A stretch of 64,000 bases of DNA from Hymenobacter sediminicola (GTDB taxonomy: Bacteria; Bacteroidota; Bacteroidia; Cytophagales; Hymenobacteraceae). The stretch is from positions 1,237,001 to 1,301,000 of the forward strand of contig NZ_CP060202.1 of the NCBI RefSeq assembly GCF_014250515.1. The letters are read 5' to 3'. The translations under genes and the position numbers were made by a program. Positions 1 through 8,701 of the stretch are shown in pieces. Position 1 is the stretch's first letter. Every line of letters begins with the position of its first letter. The notes beneath the pieces were generated by a model. It saw only the letters and a program-made list of their open reading frames with translations, was not told the DNA's origin and did not search any database.

Positions 1-18
1 TTTTAAGAGTTTTTTCGC

Positions 19-26
19 TAGGTTTG
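19..26 (+). promoter_or_regulatory. -7 promoter element upstream of the susC-like gene
   Basis: TAGGTTTG matches the Bacteroidota -7 consensus TAnnTTTG and lies 49 bases before the SusC start. The matching -33 element would fall at or beyond the left window edge, so the promoter is only half visible. Confidence 0.45.
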
Positions 27-75
27 GCACTAACGTTTTCCGTTCACTCAATTTTCACTCACCAAACACAGCTAC

Positions 76-3000
76 ATGAGAAAGATTCTCTTGAGTGCGC
101 TTTTGGCCTCGCCTATCCTGGTGCAGCAGGTGGCGGCGCAAAACCGCGAGATTACGGGACGAGTTACTGACTCGTCCAATGGTCAAGGATTGCCTGGGGT
201 TACCGTGCTGGTCAAAGGCACGTCCGTAGGGGCATCCACAAACGCTGATGGATCTTTTTCCCTAAGCGTGCCGGCCTCGGCCTCGACTCTGGTATTCAGC
301 TTTATTGGCTACCGCACTACTGAGCAGCCCATCGGCAGCTCAAACTCGTTCAATGTTGCCCTGGCCGTTGACTCCAAGCAACTGAGCGAAGTAGTAGTTA
401 CTGCCCTGGGGCAGGAGCGTACTCGCAACTCGCTGCCCTTCGCTGCTACCCAAGTAGAAGGAGAGCAGATTACGGTTGCACGTAACCCTAACTTCATCAA
501 CGGTCTGTCGGGTAAAGTAGCCGGCTTGAACGTACGCCAGAGCAACACGCTGGGCGGTTCGAGCAACGTAGTTATCCGGGGCACGAAGTCTATCACGGGT
601 AACAACCAGGCTCTGTTCGTAGTGGACGGTGTGCCGATTAGCAATGCCAATACGAACACTACCGGCCAGCAAACTGGTGGCGGCGGTTATGACTATGGTA
701 ACGCTGCTGCTGACGTTAACCCCGATGACATTGCATCGATGACTGTACTGAAAGGTGCAGCCGCTACTGCGCTTTACGGCGAGCGGGCATCGAACGGTGT
801 AATCCTCATTACGACCAAAAAAGGCCGTAAAGGACTGGGTGTTACGATCAACGCGGGTATCACCGGCGGTAAAATCGACAAGAGCACATTCATCAAGTAT
901 CAGAAAGAGTATGGCGCCGGTTATGGCCCTTACTTCGACGAAATTGATGTAAACGGTGACGGTGTGCCGGACAACGTAGTGCAGCTTAGCGCTGATGCTT
1001 CCAACGGCCCACGCTTCGATCCGAATTTGCAAGTGTATCAGTGGAATGCTTTCGTTCCGGGCACTGCAAACTTTGGCAAAGCCACTGCTTGGGTAGCAGC
1101 CGAAAACGACCCTTCTACCTTCTTCCAGAACGCTGTAACGCTGAATAACAGCATCAACGTGGATGGTGGTAACGACAATGGCTACTTCAAACTTGGTTAC
1201 AACAGTGTTCGGGACAAAGGTGTCCTGCCAAATAGCCAGGTAAACAAGAACATCGTCAACTTCGCAGGCTCGTTGAACCTCACGCCCCGCCTGACGGCCA
1301 GCGCTTCGGTTAACTTCTCGCAGGTATCCGGCAAAGGCCGTTATGGTACCGGTTACAGCGGTGCAACCAGCGAAAACCTGATGACGAACTTCCGGCAGTG
1401 GTGGCAGACGAACGTCGACCTGAAGCAGCAGGAAGAAGCTTACAACTTCCAGAACCAAAACGCGAGCTGGAACCTGTCAAGCCCAACTTCTTCGAGCGCT
1501 GAATACTGGAACAACCCCTACTTCTCCCGCGCGAAGAGCTTCGAAACTGACTCGCGGTATCGTACGTTCGGCAACGTTGCCGCGACTTACAAAATCACAG
1601 ATTGGTTTAACGTACTGGGTCGGGTAACGCTCGATACCTACGACGAACTGCAGGAAGAGCGGTACGCTTTCAGCTCGGTAGGTGTACCTAGCTATGGCCG
1701 TTACAACCGCAACGCCCGTGAGGCCAACTTCGACCTCATTGGTAACTTCTCGGCAAACATCACCAGCAACCTGAACTTCAAAGGTCTGATTGGTGCCAAC
1801 TTGCGTCGTGAAAATTCTACTTCCGTACGGGCTGTTACCAATGGTGGCCTCGTAATTCCGGAACTGTATACTCTGTCTAACAGCGTATCCGCTATATCTC
1901 CACCTGTGGAAACGGAACTCCGTCGTGCTGTCGATGGTTTGTTTGCCAGTGCCACATTCGGCTTTAGAGATATGGTGTTCTTGGACCTGACCGCAAGAAG
2001 AGACAAGTCGTCGACGCTGCCAGAAGCAAACAATGCTTTCTTCTACCCTTCGGCAGCATTGGGCTTTGTATTCTCTGAGTTGGTTAAGGAAACAGCGCCT
2101 TGGTTGTCTTATGGTAAGGTTCGTGGTAACTACGCTGAAGTTGGACAAGGTGCTCCTATCTATAGCGTATCGGATTCGTACGACAAGCCTACTGCTTTCG
2201 GCTCTGTAGCACTGTTCTCTGTTCCGAACACGAAAAACAACTTGGACCTGAAACCTGAGCGTACTAAGAGCGGCGAAGTTGGCCTGGAAATGGCCTTCCT
2301 ACAGACGCGCCTTGGTTTCGACGCAACGGTTTACCAGTCTAACTCCATCGACCAGATCATTCCGGTTAACGTTTCGACTGCTTCCGGTTACAGCTTCCGC
2401 TACGTAAACTCCGGTAACGTTCGTAACCGTGGTGTAGAACTCTCCGGTTTCGTTTCGCCAGTTCGGAATGACAACGTTACCTGGACGATCAACGCCAACT
2501 GGACGAAAAACAAGAACGAGGTTATCTCTCTCTACGAGGGCACGGATAACTTAGTAATTGCTTCCTATCAGGGCGGTGTAACCAGCAACGCTACTGTTGG
2601 CAAGCCATTCGGCAGCATCCGCGGCTCTAACTTCGTTTACCTGAATGGCCAGAAAGTAGTTGGCGAAGACGGTTACTACGTGAAGAGCGCCACTGCCAAC
2701 GAAGAAATTGCCAACCCTAACCCAGACTGGACGGCTGGTATTTCCAACACGGTGTCGTACAAAGGTCTGTCGATGTACTTCCTGGTTGATATCCGCAACG
2801 GAGGCCAGGTGTTCTCGCTTGACCGCTCTTACGGCTTGGATACGGGCCTGAGCCCAGAAACTGCTGGTCTAAACGACCTCGGCAATCCTTCCCGCAACAG
2901 CCTCGACGATGGTGGTGGGGTTATCTTCCCAGGTGTACAAGCTGACGGTTCGGTAAACACCGTTCGTGCTGACAACAGCACGGAAGATGGTTCAACTGCT

Positions 3001-3291
3001 TACGGTACTACGCACAACCCCGCAGCTGCTTTCGTATACGATGCTAGCTTCGTGAAACTGCGCGAAGTGTCGCTGACCTATGCTTTCCCAAAAACACTGG
3101 TATCCAAAATAGGTGGTGTGAAAGGTGTTGATTTCTCCATCGTAGGTCGTAACCTGTGGATCATCAACAAAAACCTTCCTTACGCTGACCCAGAGGACGC
3201 AGTTAGCTCGGGCAACTTCGGCCAAGGCTACTCGACGGGCTCTTACCCTGCTGTTCGCACCCTCGGTGCTAATCTTCGTCTTAGCTTCTAA
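76..3291 (+). CDS. SusC/RagA family TonB-linked outer membrane transporter
   Basis: TonB-dependent outer-membrane channel that with its SusD partner imports oligosaccharides, peptides or other nutrients into the periplasm. The 1071-residue product begins with a signal peptide (about 1-21, ending AAAQ-like), then a carboxypeptidase-regulatory-like beta-sandwich (about 24-105, GRVTDSSNGQGLPGVTVLVKG region), the plug domain with the family motif VVDGVPISN near residue 180 and LKGAAATALYGERASNGVIL after it, and a long beta-barrel ending in an aromatic residue (LRLSF). Length is normal for SusC. The gene is followed six bases later by a SusD gene, the usual pair. No glycoside hydrolase, peptidase or regulator of the locus is visible inside the window, so the substrate is unknown. 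Confidence 0.95.
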   Translation: MRKILLSALLASPILVQQVAAQNREITGRVTDSSNGQGLPGVTVLVKGTSVGASTNADGSFSLSVPASASTLVFSFIGYRTTEQPIGSSNSFNVALAVDSKQLSEVVVTALGQERTRNSLPFAATQVEGEQITVARNPNFINGLSGKVAGLNVRQSNTLGGSSNVVIRGTKSITGNNQALFVVDGVPISNANTNTTGQQTGGGGYDYGNAAADVNPDDIASMTVLKGAAATALYGERASNGVILITTKKGRKGLGVTINAGITGGKIDKSTFIKYQKEYGAGYGPYFDEIDVNGDGVPDNVVQLSADASNGPRFDPNLQVYQWNAFVPGTANFGKATAWVAAENDPSTFFQNAVTLNNSINVDGGNDNGYFKLGYNSVRDKGVLPNSQVNKNIVNFAGSLNLTPRLTASASVNFSQVSGKGRYGTGYSGATSENLMTNFRQWWQTNVDLKQQEEAYNFQNQNASWNLSSPTSSSAEYWNNPYFSRAKSFETDSRYRTFGNVAATYKITDWFNVLGRVTLDTYDELQEERYAFSSVGVPSYGRYNRNAREANFDLIGNFSANITSNLNFKGLIGANLRRENSTSVRAVTNGGLVIPELYTLSNSVSAISPPVETELRRAVDGLFASATFGFRDMVFLDLTARRDKSSTLPEANNAFFYPSAALGFVFSELVKETAPWLSYGKVRGNYAEVGQGAPIYSVSDSYDKPTAFGSVALFSVPNTKNNLDLKPERTKSGEVGLEMAFLQTRLGFDATVYQSNSIDQIIPVNVSTASGYSFRYVNSGNVRNRGVELSGFVSPVRNDNVTWTINANWTKNKNEVISLYEGTDNLVIASYQGGVTSNATVGKPFGSIRGSNFVYLNGQKVVGEDGYYVKSATANEEIANPNPDWTAGISNTVSYKGLSMYFLVDIRNGGQVFSLDRSYGLDTGLSPETAGLNDLGNPSRNSLDDGGGVIFPGVQADGSVNTVRADNSTEDGSTAYGTTHNPAAAFVYDASFVKLREVSLTYAFPKTLVSKIGGVKGVDFSIVGRNLWIINKNLPYADPEDAVSSGNFGQGYSTGSYPAVRTLGANLRLSF

Positions 3292-3297
3292 TCAATC

Positions 3298-4761
3298 ATG
3301 AAAAATCTACTTATTGCAGGTGCGTCCGCTCTGATGCTGACAACCGCTTGCGTAGGCTCGTTGGACGACGACTACAATGTCGATCCGAAAAGCCCTACAT
3401 CTGCGCTTGCTTCTGGCTTCATTGCCAACGCAGAGCGCAACTTGGTTCGTACTGTTGTCAGCACGAACGTAAACATTAACCCTTTCCGCTTCTACGTGCA
3501 GTATTGGGCTGCTACCGACTATCCTACGGAGAGCCGGTATGACCTCAATACCCGTAACATTCCAGCTAACTTCTGGAACCCGCTTTATCGGGATGTGATC
3601 CGTGATTTGCGTGAAGCAAAAACCAACATTGCTGCTGACATTAACCTGAGCGCGGCCACAAAGGCTAACCAAACGGCTGTAGCTGAAGTGCTGGAAATCT
3701 ATACCTGGACTGTTCTAGTAGAGACATTCGGCAATATCCCTTATAGCCAGGCTCTTGATTTCGCTAACTCGCGTCCTAAGTACGACGATCAGGCAGCTAT
3801 CTACTCTGACCTGATTGCTCGTCTGGACGTAGCACTTGGTCAATTCGTTGCTGCTACGCCTACTGGCTTGGGAGCTAACGACTTGATCAACGGTGGTAGC
3901 ACTGCTTCGTGGATCAAGTTTGCCAACTCGATGAAGCTCCGTATGGCTCTGACGCTAGCGGATGTGGACCCAGCTAAAGCTAAAACGTTGGCTGAGTCGA
4001 CGGTTGGTAAAGTATTGGCTTCGAATGCTGACGTTATTGACCTGACGTTCAACGGTACGTTCCCGAACACCAACCCGCTGTACGAAGACTTAGTTAGAAG
4101 CGGCCGTACCGACTTTGCTGGTACCAGCTTCTTCATCAACCGTCTGAAAGGCACGGATGGTCCGGTATCGGGTGGCGTTGTTGACCCACGTCTGAACGAT
4201 TACTTCAACCCAGCTACTAACGGTGGTTCTTTCACCGGCGGCAACTACGGTTCGACCAACAGCAAGAGCACCAACTCACTCCCCGGAGCTAAGTTGCGCG
4301 TTCAGACGCTGCCTGGCGTGCTGATGTCGTATGCTCAGGTTGAGTTCATGATTGCTGAAGCAATTGCCCGTGGCTACAGTGGCTTCACTGGCACGGCAGC
4401 TTCGCATTATGATGCTGCAATCACTGCTTCTATTCTGGAGTGGGGTGGCACGGCTGCTGAAGCCACCGCTTACTTGGCTCAGCCAGGTGTAGCCTATGCT
4501 ACTGCTCCCGGCGACTACAAGCAGAAAATCGGTTACCAGAAGTGGATTGCGCTGTATAACCAGCCTACCGAAGCTTGGAAAGAGTGGAGAAGACTCGACA
4601 CTCCTGTTCTGACTGCTCCGGCAACCGCCATTTCGGTTATTCCAGTACGCCTGTTGTACCCCGTTGTTGAGCAAAACATCAACGGTGCTAACTATAGCGA
4701 AGCTGCTTCCGCTATTGGTGGCGACGTTGTAGGCACGAAACTATTCTGGGATAAATTCTAG
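3298..4761 (+). CDS. SusD/RagB family outer-membrane lipoprotein (SusD-like 2 type)
   Basis: Surface lipoprotein that caps the adjacent SusC barrel and binds its substrate. The 487-residue product has a type II signal with lipobox LTTAC near residues 14-18, followed by the acidic stretch DDDYNVDPKSPTSA typical of the SusD-like 2 group (outer-membrane-sorting acidic residues just after the lipidated Cys). The C-terminal region with QKWIALYNQPTEAWKEWRR is the conserved helix block of the family. It starts six bases after susC and shares its transcript; a strong terminator follows. Substrate cannot be told from sequence. Confidence 0.93.
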   Translation: MKNLLIAGASALMLTTACVGSLDDDYNVDPKSPTSALASGFIANAERNLVRTVVSTNVNINPFRFYVQYWAATDYPTESRYDLNTRNIPANFWNPLYRDVIRDLREAKTNIAADINLSAATKANQTAVAEVLEIYTWTVLVETFGNIPYSQALDFANSRPKYDDQAAIYSDLIARLDVALGQFVAATPTGLGANDLINGGSTASWIKFANSMKLRMALTLADVDPAKAKTLAESTVGKVLASNADVIDLTFNGTFPNTNPLYEDLVRSGRTDFAGTSFFINRLKGTDGPVSGGVVDPRLNDYFNPATNGGSFTGGNYGSTNSKSTNSLPGAKLRVQTLPGVLMSYAQVEFMIAEAIARGYSGFTGTAASHYDAAITASILEWGGTAAEATAYLAQPGVAYATAPGDYKQKIGYQKWIALYNQPTEAWKEWRRLDTPVLTAPATAISVIPVRLLYPVVEQNINGANYSEAASAIGGDVVGTKLFWDKF

Positions 4762-4782
4762 TATTCCAGAACTATAAGTTAG

Positions 4783-4817
4783 AAAAAGAGGCTGTCGATA
4801 TCGACAGCCTCTTTTTT
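4783..4817. terminator. Bidirectional intrinsic terminator between susD and prfB
   Basis: A perfect 16-base inverted repeat (AAAAAGAGGCTGTCGA / TCGACAGCCTCTTTTT) with a two-base centre ends in a T-run on both strands. It sits between the convergent susD-like gene and prfB. Confidence 0.9.
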
Positions 4818-4858
4818 GTTAAGGTTATCCAATAAGCACAGAATATGCCGGAAGGAGC

Positions 4859-5936
4859 TTAATTTTGCATCAGATACCCCTTGATATACTCGTCTAGGTC
4901 ACCGTCCAGTACGTTCTGCACATCGGTGCGCTCTATGCCAGTACGCAGGTCTTTGATGAGCTTGTAGGGGTGAAGAACGTAGTTGCGTATCTGAGAGCCG
5001 AAGTCGATGCGCTTCTTGCCGGCTTCCACTACGTCGCGGGCAGCATTGCGCTTATCCATCTCAATTTGGTATAGACGCGACTTGAGCATCCGGAGGGCAT
5101 GCTCCTTGTTCATGAGCTGGCTTCGCTCGATCTGTACGGCAATGATAATACCGGACGGGGCGTGCGTGAGTCGAACGGCCGTTTCCACCTTGTTTACGTT
5201 CTGCCCACCGGCTCCACCAGCCCGGAAAGTGTCCCAACTAATGTCCGCTGGGTTTATTTCGATTTTGATGGTGTCGTCAATGACCGGGTATGCAAACACG
5301 GAAGCAAAGGAGGTGTGCCGACGCCCGCTGCTGTCGAAAGGAGACATGCGGACGAGCCGGTGCACTCCGATTTCACTTTTGAGGTAGCCATATGCGAACT
5401 GCCCGTCAATCTCCAGAGAAGCCGACTTGATGCCAGCGCCTTCCCCGGGTTGGTAGCTCACCTGGCGTACACTGAAGCCATGCTTCTCACCCCACATGAT
5501 GTACATGCGCATGAGCATCTCGGCCCAGTCTTGGCTTTCGGTGCCGCCAGCGCCGGGGTTTATTTCGACAATGGCTGAAAGCTGGTCTTCTTCGTCGGAG
5601 AGCATACGCTTGAATTCAAGCTGCTCTACAGCCTGCTGCGCAGTATTGAACTCCTGCTCCATTTCGGCTTCGGTAGCTTCGCCTTCGCGGTAGAAATCGA
5701 ACAACACTTCTACGTTGCTGACGGCTTGCTCTACAGCTTCGTAATCGTCGGTCCAGACCTTCACAGTCTTGATTTCTCGGAGTACAGTCTCGGCTTTTTT
5801 GGAGTCATCCCAGAAGTCGGGAGCAGTAGTTTGTGCTTCAGTGGCTAGTACTTGGGCTTTGCGGTTATCGTAGTCAAAGATACCTCCTCAGGGCCTCTGC
5901 GCGGCCCTTCAATTCCTTCACCTGGTCGTGGGTCAT
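4859..5936 (-). CDS. prfB: Peptide chain release factor 2, with programmed +1 frameshift
   Basis: Class I release factor reading UGA and UAA. The gene is in two frames: an ATG at 5936 opens 20 codons that end at an in-frame UGA (5876-5874), and a +1 shift at CTT-TGA-C joins it to the main frame, giving about 358 residues, the normal length. The main frame shows the catalytic GGQ loop ([15 protein letters not shown]) and the SPF recognition tripeptide in [14 protein letters not shown]. An annotation that begins at the in-frame GTG at 5764 would lose about 57 N-terminal residues. The gene lies downstream of ilvE on the same strand, separated by a weak terminator, and converges with susD. Confidence 0.95.
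5873..5888 (-). promoter_or_regulatory. prfB: prfB programmed +1 frameshift site
   Basis: On the minus strand the sequence reads AGGAGG TAT CTT TGA C: an internal Shine-Dalgarno-like AGGAGG three bases before the CTT shift codon, then the UGA stop with a following C that weakens termination. This is the classical RF2 autoregulatory arrangement: low RF2 lets the ribosome slip forward and make more RF2. Confidence 0.95.
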
Positions 5937-5991
5937 TAGGAAAGGTTAATGGGTGAATGTTAAAAATGGAAAATGTAAAGGTCGGTAAAAG

Positions 5992-6021
5992 AAAACAGCC
6001 GGCCCCATCAGGAGTCGGCTG
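5992..6021 (-). terminator. Weak terminator downstream of ilvE
   Basis: Minus strand reads CAGCCG, a 14-base loop, CGGCTG, then TTTTC. The stem is short (six bases), so it may be leaky and allow read-through into prfB. Confidence 0.5.
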
Positions 6022-6049
6022 CTTGTTATTTAGATGAAGAGTAAGGCGC

Positions 6050-7114
6050 TTAAACCACCACCATCCAGCCATGTGTATCAGGGGCCTGGCCAGTACGGAT
6101 AGCATGTAGCGTGGCGCCGGCACGCAGTGAGAAGGCATCTTCGCCGGGCGTAGGCAGTTCGTGGTCATGGCCTTGGTAGCCGATAACGGAAATAGACGCA
6201 ATGGTAGCTGCAGTACCTACCCCAAATGCTTCCTGCAGGCGGCCTTCTGAAAGGGCCTGCATTACTTCTACTGCCGAAACTTTACGCTCTTCTACTGTCA
6301 TACCCCAGTCGCGGGCCAGCTGTAGCACGCTGCGGCGCGTGATCCCATCCAGAATAGAGCTGCTAAGCTCAGGCGTTATCAGCTTACCATCAAGGATGAA
6401 GATGGCATTCATGGTGCCGGATTCCTCTACATAACGATGCTCCGAGGCATCGGTCCAGATGAGCTGATTGTAGCCTTCCAACTGGGCCAGTTTGGTAGGA
6501 TACATGGCAGCGCCATAGTTACCGGCATTTTTGGCGTAGCCAGCGCCACCTTCCACTGACCGCACATACTTCTCCTCGAAACGTACCCGTAGCGGCTTGC
6601 TGTAGTAGAGGCCCACTGGGCAGGTGAAGATCAACAAGCGGTAGTTTTCTGATGGACGGACGCCAATGAAACCATCCGTGGCAAACATCAGCGGACGGAT
6701 GTACAGGGCGCTGCCTTGGGTATTAGGCACCCACTCGGCATCGAGACGGATCAGTTGGGTGAGTCCCTGCATGAACAGTTCTTCAGGAATCTGGGGCATG
6801 CACATCCGTTCGGCCGAGGCATTGAGACGGTGCAGATTATCGTGAGGACGAAATAGCGTGATGTCACCGTCGGCGTTCTTGTAGGCTTTCATACCCTCAA
6901 AAATGGCCTGCCCGTAATGTAGCGCCGAATTAGCAGGACTTACGGAAATATCGCCGTAGGGCAGTAACTGCGCGTCCTGCCACTCCCCGTCGCGGTAGTC
7001 GACCACAAACATGTGGTCGGAGAAGATTTTGCCGAACTCAATATGTTCGGGGTCTAGGTGTTGCAGACGAGAAGCTGAAGTACGCTGGGTCCGGATGGTC
7101 ACGGTGTCGAGCAT
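6050..7114 (-). CDS. ilvE: Branched-chain amino acid aminotransferase
   Basis: Pyridoxal-phosphate enzyme that interconverts leucine, isoleucine and valine with their 2-oxo acids using glutamate/2-oxoglutarate, in the cytoplasm. Product is 354 residues from the ATG at 7114 (MLDTVTIRTQRT), the usual length of the BCAT type II family; an upstream in-frame ATG at 7216 would add 34 residues of low-complexity sequence and is not favoured. Visible landmarks are YGQAIFEGMKAYKN, the PLP-lysine segment GGAGYAKNAGNYG, VEESGTMNAIF, and EGRLQEAFGVGTAATIA near the C-terminus. It lies 138 bases downstream of the adenosyltransferase gene on the same strand. Confidence 0.93.
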   Translation of the reverse strand: MLDTVTIRTQRTSASRLQHLDPEHIEFGKIFSDHMFVVDYRDGEWQDAQLLPYGDISVSPANSALHYGQAIFEGMKAYKNADGDITLFRPHDNLHRLNASAERMCMPQIPEELFMQGLTQLIRLDAEWVPNTQGSALYIRPLMFATDGFIGVRPSENYRLLIFTCPVGLYYSKPLRVRFEEKYVRSVEGGAGYAKNAGNYGAAMYPTKLAQLEGYNQLIWTDASEHRYVEESGTMNAIFILDGKLITPELSSSILDGITRRSVLQLARDWGMTVEERKVSAVEVMQALSEGRLQEAFGVGTAATIASISVIGYQGHDHELPTPGEDAFSLRAGATLHAIRTGQAPDTHGWMVVV

Positions 7115-7252
7115 AGAAAGGAGAAAAGGAGGATGGGGAATTTGGGGAAAGAGGACAGAGCGTGGTACTGAAACGGGAGCAGGTAAAAGGCGGTTGAGTG
7201 CCGGAGTATGCAGCACCTCAAGTAGCGGGAAATAGCTACAGCCGGCTGGAAA

Positions 7253-7801
7253 CTACATGCGAGGCTGCCATGCCACTTCTTCTGCGCCGAGGTCGTGGCC
7301 CATTTGCCGACTGAGCACAAACAGATAATCGGAGAGTCGGTTCAGATACATGACTACCAAGTCGGCTACAAATGAGGTTTCGCGCAACTCAATTACCAGT
7401 CGTTCGGCGCGGCGGCACACACACCGGGCCACGTGTGCAAACGATACCGACTGATGGCCGCCGGGCAGAATGAACACGCGCAACTCGGGCAGATGCGTGT
7501 TCATCTGATCCATTTCGGCTTCCAAGAGCGTTACGTCAGCCTCATGCAAATCCGGAATTTTCATCTTTGATTTCTCCGGATCGGAAGCAAGGGAAGCCCC
7601 AATCGTGAACAACCGGTCCTGAATTTCTTTGAGCAGGTCGCGGCGCGGCGCATTCACATCCTGGTCGCGTAGCAGGCCGATGTAGGAATTAAGTTCGTCA
7701 ACGGTTCCGTAGCAGTCGATGCGGAGGCTAGACTTCGGAACACGCGTGCCACCGATAAGGGAGGTAAGGCCTTTGTCGCCGGTCTTGGTATATATTTTCA
7801 T
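7253..7801 (-). CDS. PduO-type ATP:cob(I)alamin adenosyltransferase
   Basis: Transfers the adenosyl group of ATP to cob(I)alamin, forming coenzyme B12. The 182-residue product from the ATG at 7801 opens with MKIYTKTGDKGLTSLIGG, the hallmark N-terminus of the PduO/MMAB family, followed by YGTVDELNSYIGLLRDQ, ILPGGHQ, the RRAER helix and YLNRLSDYLFVLSRQ. A longer reading from 7909 adds 36 residues unlike the family and would start inside the hairpin element. No other B12 gene is next to it; the upstream neighbour is an ABC ATPase. No B12 riboswitch motif was found in the 165-base leader. Confidence 0.93.
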   Translation of the reverse strand: MKIYTKTGDKGLTSLIGGTRVPKSSLRIDCYGTVDELNSYIGLLRDQDVNAPRRDLLKEIQDRLFTIGASLASDPEKSKMKIPDLHEADVTLLEAEMDQMNTHLPELRVFILPGGHQSVSFAHVARCVCRRAERLVIELRETSFVADLVVMYLNRLSDYLFVLSRQMGHDLGAEEVAWQPRM

Positions 7802-7841
7802 GAAAAGCAGATCAGGCAAGAAGAAACAGACCGAAAGCAAA

Positions 7842-7944
7842 ACGTCATCTGCGCCGCCGGGCGGGCGTCGGCCGCTTTGTTGTCGTGGCAAAGCTACCAC
7901 ATCAAGCAAAAGGGAGACGCCCGGCCAAGTGCCGCAGATGACGT
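7842..7944 (-). repeat. Long nested inverted repeat before the adenosyltransferase gene
   Basis: Perfect 12-base arms ACGTCATCTGCG (7842-7853) and CGCAGATGACGT (7933-7944) enclose a second complementary pair (CGGGCGTC / GACGCCCG) and an apical GTGG/CCAC, so the minus-strand RNA can fold into one roughly 100-base hairpin. It lies between the ABC ATPase gene and the adenosyltransferase gene and is followed by TTTTGCTTT on the minus strand. It could be an oversized terminator, a leader element or a small repeat. Confidence 0.6.
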
Positions 7945-7966
7945 AAAATACAGGCCTCAGCCGAAA

Positions 7967-8689
7967 CTACTTGGCTAGCTGCTCGTGGTGCGTGGCTATA
8001 TCCGTGTTTTCCTGGTCGGATTCCACCAGTCCGTCGCGGAGGCGCACAATGCGGTGGGCGTAACGGGCTATATCCTCTTCGTGGGTCACCATGATGATAG
8101 TGTTGCCTTTCACGTAGAGAGCCTCGAACAGGTCCATGATTTCGTGGCTGGTCTTGGTATCGAGGTTACCGGTAGGTTCATCGGCCAGAATAATGCTGGG
8201 GTCGTTAACAAGGGCTCGGGCAATAGCCACGCGCTGCCGCTGACCACCCGAAAGCTCGTTAGGGCGGTGCTTGGCGCGCTCGGCTAGGCCCACACTGCGT
8301 AGTGCAGCCATGGCCTTTTCTTCGCGGTCCGACTTGCTGTAGCCCGCATAGATGAGCGGGAGAGCCACATTATCGAGAGAGGTGGCGCGGGGCAGCAGGT
8401 TGAACGTCTGGAAAACGAAGCCGATTTCCTTGTTGCGCACATCTGCCAACTGGTTGTCGGTCATGCGGCTTACATCCTTGCCATTAAGAATGTAGCGGCC
8501 ACCGGTAGGCGTGTCGAGGCAGCCGACGATGTTCATGAGCGTAGACTTACCGGAGCCGGAAGGACCCATGAAGGCAACGTACTCGCCGCGCTGGATGGTG
8601 ATGGTAACCGAGCGCAAGGCATGGATTTCCTCGGTGCCCATGCGGTACATCTTCGAGATGTCGTGGGTGTCGATAACGGGGTTCAGCAT
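7967..8689 (-). CDS. ABC transporter ATP-binding protein, MacB/LolD type
   Basis: ATP-hydrolysing subunit of an ABC system, 240 residues from the ATG at 8689. Walker A is [12 protein letters not shown], the signature is [15 protein letters not shown], Walker B is [11 protein letters not shown] with the following D-loop, and the switch His is in [14 protein letters not shown]. This motif set and length are typical of MacB, LolD and FtsE-like ATPases that drive membrane-anchored extruders rather than classical solute transporters. No cognate permease is adjacent: the upstream neighbour is a 1034-residue membrane/TPR protein 12 bases away, with which it is probably co-transcribed. Confidence 0.93.
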   Translation of the reverse strand: MLNPVIDTHDISKMYRMGTEEIHALRSVTITIQRGEYVAFMGPSGSGKSTLMNIVGCLDTPTGGRYILNGKDVSRMTDNQLADVRNKEIGFVFQTFNLLPRATSLDNVALPLIYAGYSKSDREEKAMAALRSVGLAERAKHRPNELSGGQRQRVAIARALVNDPSIILADEPTGNLDTKTSHEIMDLFEALYVKGNTIIMVTHEEDIARYAHRIVRLRDGLVESDQENTDIATHHEQLAK

Positions 8690-8701
8690 AGCCGGGCCGG
8701 G

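Noticed and set aside
340-1458. Long minus-strand frame opposite the SusC gene
   Set aside because: Shadow of the SusC coding frame; no motif, no start context, no homology-like pattern.
5099-5578. 159-codon plus-strand frame opposite prfB
   Set aside because: Antisense to the GGQ and SPF regions of prfB; no independent support.
7802-7966. Cobalamin riboswitch before the adenosyltransferase gene
   Set aside because: Region is structured, but the B12 box and the GCCACTG core are not present.
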